NCBI RefSeq assembly: GCF_025264645.1 | Contig: NZ_CP073696.1 | Location: 62,001 to 126,000 of the forward strand | Source of the DNA: Edaphobacter lichenicola | Lineage (GTDB): Bacteria > Acidobacteriota > Terriglobia > Terriglobales > Acidobacteriaceae | Direction of reading: 5' to 3' | DNA length: 64,000 bases | In this document: piece after piece, positions 1 to 6,980 of the stretch | How positions within the stretch are numbered: the stretch's first letter is position 1 | Layout: the number at the start of each line of letters is the position of its first letter | The notes under the pieces: generated by a model | Database searches by the model: none | The model's input: the letters and a program-made list of their open reading frames with translations, nothing else | What the model was told of the DNA's origin: nothing | Position numbers and translations under genes: made by a program

Positions 1-174
1 GGGGCCTCCGTTGTCGACCAGGATGGCTTCGAACCCTCCGAGAGCTGCCCAACCTATCGGCTGACCCAGCATGCGGCACACGAGGGATGCGACCAGGACA
101 GCGAGGCCCGCACGTAGACCACGCGACCATTGAAGCTTTCGTGCGGCGCTGTTCCAGTTCCTCAACAACGTCAT
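1..174 (-). CDS. FUSC-family inner-membrane transporter, N-terminal fragment
   Basis: The gene starts with ATG at 174 and runs off the left edge, leaving 58 codons in frame to base 1. The peptide has a basic start (RNW, ARK, WSRGLRAG), then a hydrophobic helix around residues 22-34, then GWAALGGFEAILVDNGGP. This pattern is typical of the first helix of the FUSC/YccS/aromatic-acid-exporter superfamily, in which a basic cytoplasmic segment precedes the first membrane helix. An upstream ATG meets a stop after five codons, so 174 is the only usable start nearby. Family assignment rests on a short piece and substrate cannot be inferred. It is a separate unit, 148 bases downstream of the lipoprotein gene on the same strand. 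Confidence 0.6.
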   Translation of the reverse strand, partial: MTLLRNWNSAARKLQWSRGLRAGLAVLVASLVCRMLGQPIGWAALGGFEAILVDNGGP

Positions 175-322
175 GGAACTAGTCTAGCGTCATGGAAATG
201 AGGAACTCCACTGAACAGGACAGCTTCTGGATGGCAGGCGGCAGCGATTTTGATCAGCCACGTTTGATTGCGCTGCGTGCTTGATTGCGCTGTTTGATGG
301 CGAGTTGTGTCGATGGCAAAGT

Positions 323-775
323 TTACTTCGATGGCTCGGGGGGTATTGGCCGGATGGATTTCATGATGCTTTGTCCACTCTCCTGATGAAAGGTGAGGGC
401 TACGCGCGATCCCTGCTTGATGGATTGCAGCTGCTGGGATTCGGCGGGGCTGATCGCGAAGGTTCGCTGTGAGACTTGTGCCGATGAGTGACCGGCGGGG
501 CTCTGACTGATGGATGGCACGTTGATGGTGATGGAGTCTGCTGTGACTTTTTCGACTACGCCGGTGGTGATTCCGCATTGCGTGTCGCATCCTGCCTTGG
601 GAGGGAAGACGCTGCAGTCGCAGGTGGCGGTCTTTGGCGGCTCGGTTGGACCGGAGGTAGTGACGGGTGTGGGCTTGTCTGGCGGTGTTGGCGCGGGGGA
701 TGAAGGGCATCCGATGAGAAACGGGATGGCGCAGGTGGCTGCTAAGAGAAGAACGGATCTTCCGTGATTCGACAT
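323..775 (-). CDS. Small secreted lipoprotein, unknown function
   Basis: A 150-residue protein with a lipoprotein signal peptide: basic start, hydrophobic stretch at residues 8-20 and lipobox FLIGC with the lipidated Cys at 23. A Pro/Thr-rich linker follows (about 24-50), then a short Cys cluster with four cysteines at about 52-67 (CDCS, GCDTQCG), then a globular-looking part with VTADSITINV and GSRVALTFH, resembling a small beta-barrel. Its ATG overlaps the stop of the upstream gene (TGATG) and is preceded by a strong AGGAGG, so the two genes are translationally coupled. I do not recognise a named family. The paired membrane protein suggests a joint envelope role. Confidence 0.7.
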   Translation of the reverse strand: MSNHGRSVLLLAATCAIPFLIGCPSSPAPTPPDKPTPVTTSGPTEPPKTATCDCSVFPPKAGCDTQCGITTGVVEKVTADSITINVPSISQSPAGHSSAQVSQRTFAISPAESQQLQSIKQGSRVALTFHQESGQSIMKSIRPIPPEPSK

Positions 776-1209
776 CAGGAGGCCTCCTCGGATTGATTGG
801 AGCAGATCCACCACACAATGTATATGAGGAGCCAGACGGCTCCGATGAGGAGAGATATCTCGAGTGAACCGATCTGGATGCGCGTTGCGTTGGTGATCTC
901 TTCGGCGATGCTGTTGAGGGTCTTTTCCTGGGGTGTGGCGCGTGAGGCTACGAGGTAGGCGACGTAGGATCGCTGCACCATGATGCCCTGGTAGATGGAG
1001 ACGGCGAGGCAACACCACATGGGAATGAAGAGAAAGTAGGCGGCGCGGACTTTTTGATTTTGCGGGCGGCGGTAGGAGGTGCTGACGACGATGACAAGGG
1101 AGCCAGCGATGATGAGAAGGCCCCACTGGGAGAGCGATTGCGCGAGAGTCTGCGCGGCTTCGAAGAACTTTGAATCGTCGACCGGTGTGACGGCAGTGGG
1201 TAGGAACAC
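775..1209 (-). CDS. Integral membrane protein, unknown function
   Basis: A 144-residue protein starting with GTG at 1209, preceded by AAGGAC at good spacing. Three hydrophobic segments are visible, at about 29-44 (WGLLIIAGSLVIVV), 58-75 (AAYFLFIPMWCCLAVSIY) and 118-136 (SLLIGAVWLLIYIVWWI). The C-terminus is short and acidic. It is the first gene of a two-gene unit with the lipoprotein, overlapping it by one base, and is divergent from aroC. No family is recognised. A small membrane protein coupled to a lipoprotein suggests a complex, but this is inference from position only. Confidence 0.65.
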   Translation of the reverse strand: MFLPTAVTPVDDSKFFEAAQTLAQSLSQWGLLIIAGSLVIVVSTSYRRPQNQKVRAAYFLFIPMWCCLAVSIYQGIMVQRSYVAYLVASRATPQEKTLNSIAEEITNATRIQIGSLEISLLIGAVWLLIYIVWWICSNQSEEAS

Positions 1210-1388
1210 GTGGGAGTCCTTTGCTGCAGATTCTAAACTTTGTTGTGGGATGTATGGATGTGAGCGAAGGCATTATGTGTGTTTCTGCGTGCTGGTCTGC
1301 GATTTGCGCGTTTTGCCTGCTTCGAGGGGAGGTGATGGGTTGTTACAATTTAAGTTTGAGCGCGTGTTTTGTGAGGGATTGATACGGG

Positions 1389-2573
1389 ATGTTGCGATTT
1401 TCTACAGCGGGAGAGAGCCACGGGGAGAGCCTGGTGGCGACGGTGAGTGGGATGCCCGCGGGCGTTACGGTGGATCAGGAGTTTGTGGATCGCGAGCTGT
1501 GGCGGCGGCAGAAGGGGTATGGGCGCGGTGGGCGCATGCGGATTGAGCGGGATACCGCGCATATCTTGAGTGGCGTAAGGCATGGGAAGACGATTGGGTC
1601 GCCGATTGCAATGGTGTTGGCGAATAACGATTGGAAGAACTGGACTGAGATTTTGCCGGTAGAGGCTGGTGATGCGACGAAGCATAAAGCTGTCGCTTCG
1701 CCGCGGCCGGGACATGCAGATTTGGCGGGGAGTTTGAAGTATGACTTTCCTGATGCGCGGTATGTGTTGGAGAGAGCGAGTGCGCGGGAGAGTGCGGCGC
1801 GGGTTGCTGCGGGGGCGATTGCGAAGTTGTTGCTGCGGGCGCTGGGGGTTGAGGTTGCGAGTCATGTGATTCGCGTGGGGAAGGCTGAGTTGCAGCGGCC
1901 GGCGACGTGGGATGAGATCGCGGCGCTGCAGTTGAAGGATGAGGTTTTGCTGAATTGCGTGGATGCCGAGAGTGAAGCGGCGATGAAGGCCGAGGTGGAT
2001 GCGGTGTTGCGGACGGGCGACACGATTGGTGGCGTGTTCGAGGTGGTGGTGCATGGTTTGCCGCCCGGTGTGGGGACGCATGCGAACTGGGATGAGCGGA
2101 TGGATGGTCTGCTGGCGCAGGCGGTGATGAGTCTGCAGGCGGTGAAGGCTGTGGAGTTGGGACGTGGGGTGACTGCGGCGGAGTCGTTGGGGTCGGCGGT
2201 GCACGATGCGATTGGATATGAGGGCTCGCCTGAGGATGGCCGCGGGTTTACGAAGTTTTCTCGAGAGCAGAATAATGCGGGCGGGATTGAAGGTGGGATC
2301 TCGAATGGCGAGGATGTTGTGGTGCGGGGGTATTTGAAGCCGATTTCGACGTTGAGGCGGCCGCTTGGTTCGGTGAGTTTTGAGACGCGGGAGCCGGTGA
2401 AGGCTGCGTATGAGCGGAGCGATGTGTGTGTGGTTCCGGCGGCTGGTGTGGCGGCGGAGGCGATGGTTGCGCTGACGGTGGCGCGGTTGATGGTAGAGAA
2501 GTTTGGTGGGGACTCGCTGCGTGAGATGCAGCGAAATTTCAATGGCTATTGTGAGCAGATTCGAGCGTATTAA
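1389..2573 (+). CDS. aroC: Chorismate synthase
   Basis: Last step of the shikimate pathway: converts 5-enolpyruvylshikimate-3-phosphate to chorismate using reduced FMN, in the cytoplasm. The 394-residue length fits the family. Signature motifs are present: STAGESHGESL near the N-terminus, GRGGRMRIERD at about 46-56, the PRPGHADL segment, RASARESAARVAAGAIAK, and FSREQNNAGGIEGGISNG in the C-terminal part. It heads a same-strand run aroC-def-(repeat)-fmt-rsmB, and the def reading frame begins at the base after its stop. The aroC start is ATG with only a weak purine-rich leader. Confidence 0.97.
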   Translation: MLRFSTAGESHGESLVATVSGMPAGVTVDQEFVDRELWRRQKGYGRGGRMRIERDTAHILSGVRHGKTIGSPIAMVLANNDWKNWTEILPVEAGDATKHKAVASPRPGHADLAGSLKYDFPDARYVLERASARESAARVAAGAIAKLLLRALGVEVASHVIRVGKAELQRPATWDEIAALQLKDEVLLNCVDAESEAAMKAEVDAVLRTGDTIGGVFEVVVHGLPPGVGTHANWDERMDGLLAQAVMSLQAVKAVELGRGVTAAESLGSAVHDAIGYEGSPEDGRGFTKFSREQNNAGGIEGGISNGEDVVVRGYLKPISTLRRPLGSVSFETREPVKAAYERSDVCVVPAAGVAAEAMVALTVARLMVEKFGGDSLREMQRNFNGYCEQIRAY

Positions 2574-3101
2574 GTGACAGGAAAATTGAACAAGATTCAT
2601 GAGGTGGTGAAGTGGCCTGATCCGGTGCTGGCAAAGCGCGGGGAGACGGTGACGGTGTTTGACGCGAAGCTGAAGACGCTGACGGACGAGATGTTCGAGT
2701 CGATGTATGCGGCGCAGGGGATTGGGTTGGCGGCGCCGCAGATTGCGATCTCGCAGCGCATTACGGTGATCGATGTGAGCTTCAAGAAGAATCCGGAGGA
2801 GAAGCTGGTGCTGATCAATCCCGAGATTATTGAGAGCGAAGGCAAGCAGGTGGAGGAGGAAGGGTGCCTGAGTTTGCCGGAGATTCGCGAGAAGGTGACG
2901 CGGGCGGAGTGGGTGAAGGTGCGGGCGCAGGATGTGAAGGGCGAGTGGTTCGAGGTGGAAGGTACGGAGTTGCTGGCGCGGGCGATGCAGCATGAGATCG
3001 ATCATCTGGATGGCGTGTTGTTTATCGATCGGCTGAGCCGGTTGAAGCGGGATCTGGTGATTCGGAAGATTAAGAAGCTGATTAAGAACGGCGAGTGGTG
3101 A
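2574..3101 (+). CDS. def: Peptide deformylase
   Basis: Removes the formyl group from the N-terminal methionine of new proteins. All three metal-site motifs are visible: GIGLAAPQI, EGCLSLPE (metal Cys) and QHEIDHLDG (two metal His and the catalytic Glu). The 175-residue length is normal. The first possible start is GTG at 2574, immediately after the aroC TAA. A TTG at 2586, preceded by AGGA and giving LNKIHEVVKWPDPVL, fits the usual N-terminus equally well, so the exact start is open. It sits in the conserved def-fmt-rsmB order. Confidence 0.96.
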   Translation: MTGKLNKIHEVVKWPDPVLAKRGETVTVFDAKLKTLTDEMFESMYAAQGIGLAAPQIAISQRITVIDVSFKKNPEEKLVLINPEIIESEGKQVEEEGCLSLPEIREKVTRAEWVKVRAQDVKGEWFEVEGTELLARAMQHEIDHLDGVLFIDRLSRLKRDLVIRKIKKLIKNGEW

Positions 3102-3167
3102 TGTCCTGCCGGACGGGCCCGCTGCGCGCGGGGCGGCCACTTCGTGGCGGGTTTACCTGGTCGTGGT
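3102..3167. repeat. 66-bp dispersed intergenic repeat, copy 1
   Basis: Begins at the first base after the def stop codon. It matches 15672-15737 with about three differences in 66 bases. It contains a short perfect hairpin, GCCAC-TTC-GTGGC, and a G/C-rich inverted stretch before it (GCCCGC...GCGGGGC). It lies in the 225-base gap that separates def from fmt. No coding capacity is supported. Confidence 0.8.
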
Positions 3168-3326
3168 TGGGTTGACTGATGTGGGCCTTCCTTCGGTCGG
3201 CGTAAGATTTTGTCTTTGAGCATTGCTCGGGCCTTGGTGCTTATTGTGGCGAGACAGGTATACGCGTTACGAAGTGACCGCTCTCCGCGCAGGGAGGCCC
3301 GTCTGGCAGGACGAGAGGATAAGACG

Positions 3327-4259
3327 ATGAAGTTGGTCTTTTGTGGGACTCCAGAGTTTGCAGTGCCGACGCTTGAAGCAGTGATCTCAGCAGGGCATGA
3401 GGTTGCGCTTGTGGTGACGCAGCCGGATCGTGCCGCCGGGCGCGGACTGGAGGTGCATGTGCCTCCGGTGAAAGAAGTAGCGCTGAAGCATGGATTGCCG
3501 GTGGTGCAGCCGGAGAAGATCAAGAACAATGCGGAGTTGCGCACGCAACTGGAGGGGATCGCACCCGATGCGATTCTTGTTGTCGCGTATGGGCGGATTA
3601 TTCCGCAGTGGATGTTGGAACTGCCGCGGTTTGGGAATATCAATCTGCATGGGTCGCTGCTGCCGAAGTATCGTGGGGCGGCGCCGATTCAGTGGGCAGT
3701 GGCCTGTGGCGAAGTGGTGACGGGCGTGACGACGATGCGGCTGGACGCGGGGCTCGATACGGGCGATATGCTGCTGGCGGCCGTGTGTCCGATTGGCCAG
3801 GAGGAGACTGCGGTGGATGTGTATGGGTGTCTTGCTCCGTTGGGCGCAGAGTTGATGGTGGAGACGTTGAAGAGGTTGGAGGCTGGGACGATCTGTCCTG
3901 AGGTGCAGGATCACTCGCAGGCGACGCTGGCACCGATCTTGAAGCGTGAGGATGGGCTGGTGGATTTTTCGCGGACGGCGAAGGAGATCTATGACCGATG
4001 GAGAGGTTTTCAGCCTTGGCCTGGGGCGCATACGACGTTGCGAGGAAAGAAGCTGATCGTTGGGAAGATGCATATGGCGAAGGGCACGGATGGTGAGGCT
4101 GGAGTGTTGATGGTGGATGGGGATGTGTTGAAGGTGGGATGTGGCAACGGGAGCCTGGTTGGGCTGGATGAGGTGCAGATGGAAGGGAAGAAGCGGATGA
4201 GTGCGGCTGAATTTCTGCGTGGGTATCAGGTGAAGAGCGGCGAACGGTTGGGGATATGA
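3327..4259 (+). CDS. fmt: Methionyl-tRNA formyltransferase
   Basis: Transfers a formyl group from 10-formyl-THF to initiator Met-tRNA, the counterpart of def. ATG 3327 is chosen because the protein then begins MKLVFCGTPEFAVPTLEA, the standard family start, is 310 residues long, and has GAGAGG upstream. Catalytic motifs: NINLHGSLLPKYRGAAPIQ (Asn and His) and GVTTMRLDAGLDTGDML (Asp). The C-terminal OB-like domain has RDEDG-like KREDGLVDF and GFQPWPGA. The stop overlaps the rsmB start (ATGA), so translation is coupled. Confidence 0.97.
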   Translation: MKLVFCGTPEFAVPTLEAVISAGHEVALVVTQPDRAAGRGLEVHVPPVKEVALKHGLPVVQPEKIKNNAELRTQLEGIAPDAILVVAYGRIIPQWMLELPRFGNINLHGSLLPKYRGAAPIQWAVACGEVVTGVTTMRLDAGLDTGDMLLAAVCPIGQEETAVDVYGCLAPLGAELMVETLKRLEAGTICPEVQDHSQATLAPILKREDGLVDFSRTAKEIYDRWRGFQPWPGAHTTLRGKKLIVGKMHMAKGTDGEAGVLMVDGDVLKVGCGNGSLVGLDEVQMEGKKRMSAAEFLRGYQVKSGERLGI

Positions 4260-5653
4260 AGAGCGGATCGAAGCAAGGAGTTGGTGGGTCGCAGAGTAAG
4301 GCCGGTGCTGATGCTGGCAAGACGATTGCAGGGAAGCAGAGTGTGGGGAAGCAAGTAGTTGTACGGAAGAGGCCGGTGTCGGCGGGACCGACGGCTTCGG
4401 TTGAGGCTGCGGTGGCGAAGATTACGCCGGCGCGGCTGGCTGCGTTTGAGATTTTGAAGCTGGTGGGTGAGGGGAAGGGGCATAGCGACGAGTTATTGCA
4501 TTCGCCTCGGGTGGATGCTCTTTCACCTGAGGATCGAAACCTGACGACGGCGTTGGTGATGGGCGTGCTGCGATGGCAGATTGCTCTCGATGCGCGGGTG
4601 CGTGGGTTGTTGCAGCGACCGGAACAGCGGCTGGCGGAGCCGGTGGCGATTGCGTTGCGGTTGGGGGCGTTTCAGTTGCTGCATCTGGAGCGGATTCCGG
4701 CGCATGCGGCGCTGAGTGAGAGTGTGGAGTTGTGCAGGGCGGCCGGGGAGCCTCATGCAATGGGGATGGTGAATGCGGTGTTGCGGAAGCTGGCGGCGGC
4801 GCAGAGGCCGGGAGTGCGGATTCACGAGTCGGTTGCGGCGTTTGCGGAGCGGCTGGGCCATCCGCGATGGCTCGTGGAGCGTTGGGTGAAGGCATATGGG
4901 CGCGACGCTGCATTGAAGATCTGCGAGGCTGACCAGATGGAGCCTGCTCCGGGTGGGATGTTCAGCGAGAGTGGTGGGGATCTGCCGCAGATGGATGATG
5001 GGTCGCGGCTGGTTGCGGAGATTGCTGCTGTTGCTGTTCCGGAGGCGAAGCGGGTGTGGGATTGCTGTGCTGCTCCGGGAGGGAAGACTTTGATTCTTGC
5101 TCGGCGGTTGAGTGGGGCTGAGTTGGTGGCGAGTGATGTGAGTACGAAGCGGCTGGCGCAGACGGAGGCGCGGCTGAAGAGGTATGCGTATGCGGAGCGC
5201 GTGGTGTTCGATGTGGCCGATGCCGCGGATGCTAAGGGAGTTGAGGGGGAGTTCGATCTGATCTTGTGCGATGTACCTTGCTCGGGGACGGGGACGCTGG
5301 CGGAGAATCCGGAGATTCGGCATCGGCTGAAGGAGGAGGAGTTTGCGCGGCAGGCGGATCGGCAGAGAGCAATTCTTGCAGGGGCGTTGAAGCGGCTGGC
5401 TCCGGGTGGTCGGCTGGTTTATTCAACTTGTTCCTTGGAGCCGGAGGAGTGTGAGGGTGTGGCGGATGCGGTTGCTGGTGCTGCGGGTGTGGTGAAGGTG
5501 CCGGTGGATGGGATGATGGCGGAGCTTGGCGAGCAGGGTGTGTTGTTGAATGGGGTGGAGTTGGGCTCGGCGGTGAGGGATGGTGCGCTACGGACGCTGC
5601 CGGGGGTGCATGGCTGTGATGGTTTTTTTGCGGTGGTGTTGGAGCGGGCTTAG
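4256..5653 (+). CDS. rsmB: 16S rRNA (cytosine-967-C5)-methyltransferase RsmB
   Basis: Methylates a cytosine of 16S rRNA using S-adenosylmethionine. The 465 residues contain a basic low-complexity extension of about 45 residues, an NusB-like helical domain (about 55-200, ITPARLAAFEILKLV, GEPHAMGMVNAVLRKL) and the Rossmann methyltransferase (about 255-465). Motifs: CCAAPGGKTL (SAM), CDVPCSGTGTL with NPEIRHR (motif IV Cys), and STCSLEPEECEGV (catalytic Cys). The start is the ATG of the ATGA overlap with fmt. The Lys/Gly/Ser-rich N-terminal tail is longer than in Escherichia coli. Confidence 0.96.
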   Translation: MKSGSKQGVGGSQSKAGADAGKTIAGKQSVGKQVVVRKRPVSAGPTASVEAAVAKITPARLAAFEILKLVGEGKGHSDELLHSPRVDALSPEDRNLTTALVMGVLRWQIALDARVRGLLQRPEQRLAEPVAIALRLGAFQLLHLERIPAHAALSESVELCRAAGEPHAMGMVNAVLRKLAAAQRPGVRIHESVAAFAERLGHPRWLVERWVKAYGRDAALKICEADQMEPAPGGMFSESGGDLPQMDDGSRLVAEIAAVAVPEAKRVWDCCAAPGGKTLILARRLSGAELVASDVSTKRLAQTEARLKRYAYAERVVFDVADAADAKGVEGEFDLILCDVPCSGTGTLAENPEIRHRLKEEEFARQADRQRAILAGALKRLAPGGRLVYSTCSLEPEECEGVADAVAGAAGVVKVPVDGMMAELGEQGVLLNGVELGSAVRDGALRTLPGVHGCDGFFAVVLERA

Positions 5654-5674
5654 CTAGGGGTGACGACTAAGAAC

Positions 5675-5712
5675 GAGCAACAGCAGATCCCTACGGGATG
5701 ACAACAAAAGAG
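5675..5712. repeat. Hairpin repeat (GCAGATCCC family), single copy
   Basis: Contains ATCCC-TAC-GGGAT followed by GACAACAAAAG. It is the same core as the tandem array at 30.7-31.1 kb and the copies near 9.7 and 33.3 kb. It lies in the 84-base gap between the convergent rsmB and PASTA genes, where it could also act as a mild terminator. The flank AGAACGAGCAACAGCA is shared with 22151-22166. Confidence 0.75.
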
Positions 5713-5737
5713 CAAACAACGGCGATAGTGTCTGGTA

Positions 5738-6568
5738 TTAGTCGGTGAGGGTGATGTGGACCGCGTCGCCTTTGACGACGCGGTGGCCGGCGGCTGGGGT
5801 TTGGGCGATGACCGTGCCGAGGGAGGAGACTACGTGGGCTACGGGTTCGGTTGTTGTTGGAGTGGGGACTGCGGCCCCTGCTGTGGGTGGAGTTGAGGCT
5901 GAAGGTGTGGCGGCGGGTGTGGTGGGGAGGTTGAGGTCTTCTGCGCTGGCGATGTGAAGGCCGATTGCTGCAACGCGGGCGGCGGCGCCAGCGAGGGTGA
6001 GTCCGGCGAGTGAGGGCATGACGAAGGCTTCGGGTGATTCGGCCTGCTCGGGATCGGCGAGGAGGAGGCTGACGCGGGGGCGGTCGATGCCCGTGGCGTT
6101 GGGGTTCGGGGTCTGGGCGATGATGGTGCCGGGCTCGCCGGGGGCGGCGATGTGAGCGACGGTGCCGAGTTCAAGCGAGACGCGGCGGATGTTGATGGAG
6201 GCGGTGCGCTCGGTCTGGCCGATGAGGTTGGGGATGGCGACGTCCTGAGCGCCGAGGCTTTCGGTGATGCGAACGGGCCACTCGCGGCGGACGATTGAGC
6301 CGGGTGCAGGGGATTGGGCGAGGACGCGGCCGGGTGGTGCGGTGGGGGAGTAGAAGCGGTTTTCGAGGTTGAGGCTGAGGCCGAGGGAGCTGGTCTTCTT
6401 GCTGGCGTCGGAGATGGTGAGTCCGCTGAGATTGGGGACTTTGACTTCACGACCGTGAATGGCGAGACGCATGGTGATGAAGGCAGAGACGAGGGCGACG
6501 ACCATCATGGCGAGGGCGCCGAGGACGATGTTGAAGAAGCGATTGATGCGGGCGAGTCTGAGCTTCAT
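5738..6568 (-). CDS. Membrane-anchored PASTA-domain protein
   Basis: A 276-residue protein with a short basic cytoplasmic start, one membrane helix at about 15-35 and three extracytoplasmic PASTA modules. Module 1 spans about 42-107 (VKVPNLSGLTISDA), module 2 about 108-172 (VAIPNLIGQT) and module 3 starts near 182 (FVMPSLAGLT). Module 3 is interrupted by an Ala/Thr/Pro-rich insert of about 35 residues before it resumes at GTVIAQTPAAGHRVVKG. PASTA modules bind peptidoglycan fragments or beta-lactams in Ser/Thr kinases and PBPs. No kinase or transpeptidase domain is attached here. It is convergent with rsmB. Confidence 0.9.
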   Translation of the reverse strand: MKLRLARINRFFNIVLGALAMMVVALVSAFITMRLAIHGREVKVPNLSGLTISDASKKTSSLGLSLNLENRFYSPTAPPGRVLAQSPAPGSIVRREWPVRITESLGAQDVAIPNLIGQTERTASINIRRVSLELGTVAHIAAPGEPGTIIAQTPNPNATGIDRPRVSLLLADPEQAESPEAFVMPSLAGLTLAGAAARVAAIGLHIASAEDLNLPTTPAATPSASTPPTAGAAVPTPTTTEPVAHVVSSLGTVIAQTPAAGHRVVKGDAVHITLTD

Positions 6569-6980
6569 GGGCAGGATCAGGATACAGGGTGTGCGGTGAG
6601 GGTCTCGTGTGAGAAGCCGGCGGATGCGGCTTCATGACTGACTCTCATGAAACTATCCAAAAAATTGTGCTCTTTTGTTTGAAGGGAGACACGGGCCACG
6701 AAACAAGCAACGACATGAAACAAGCAACGACGAAATACAGGGATCCTTCACTGCGTTCAGGATGACGACGTAAAACAACAGCAAAGACGTAAAACAAGGA
6801 ATGGCACGACGTAAATAAGCAATGTCGACACGAGTGTCCGAGTTTGGACAGCGATGGCTTGCAAAACACTGTTGAGTGGACTTTTTTCTGCGGCGGCACA
6901 CTTTTTAAATTTCGCGATTGAACTATTTCTATCGTCGTAGCGTAGTTGCCAAGGAACCCGCACGTCCCTGGAGAAGATGC
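6569..6980. other. 412-base intergenic region with short repeats
   Basis: No convincing gene. It holds a direct repeat of GAAACAAGCAACGAC (6700-6714 and 6717-6731), then a hairpin repeat at 6737-6766, then GACGTAAAACAA-type purine-rich repeats. The base composition (CAAC/AAAC-rich) resembles the flanks of the 30.7-kb array. Open frames here come from the repeats. The permease ribosome-binding site lies at the right end. Confidence 0.6.
6737..6766. repeat. Hairpin repeat (GGATCCT..AGGATGAC family), copy 1
   Basis: ACAGGGATCCT, an 11-base loop containing TGCGTTC, then AGGATGAC. It is nearly identical to 9585-9614 and related in layout to 22181-22218. The stem is ATCCT/AGGAT. It ends in the same ATGAC as the GCAGATCCC family. 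Confidence 0.7.

Noticed and set aside
171-818. 215-codon minus-strand frame
   Set aside because: Overlaps the lipoprotein gene in another frame and is Arg/His/Ser-rich; the lipoprotein has the signal peptide and ribosome-binding site.
1350-3140. Long minus-strand frame opposite aroC and def
   Set aside because: Low-complexity Arg/His/Leu/Pro product, an artefact of high-GC codon bias of the true genes; same for 44580-46163 opposite aroDE.
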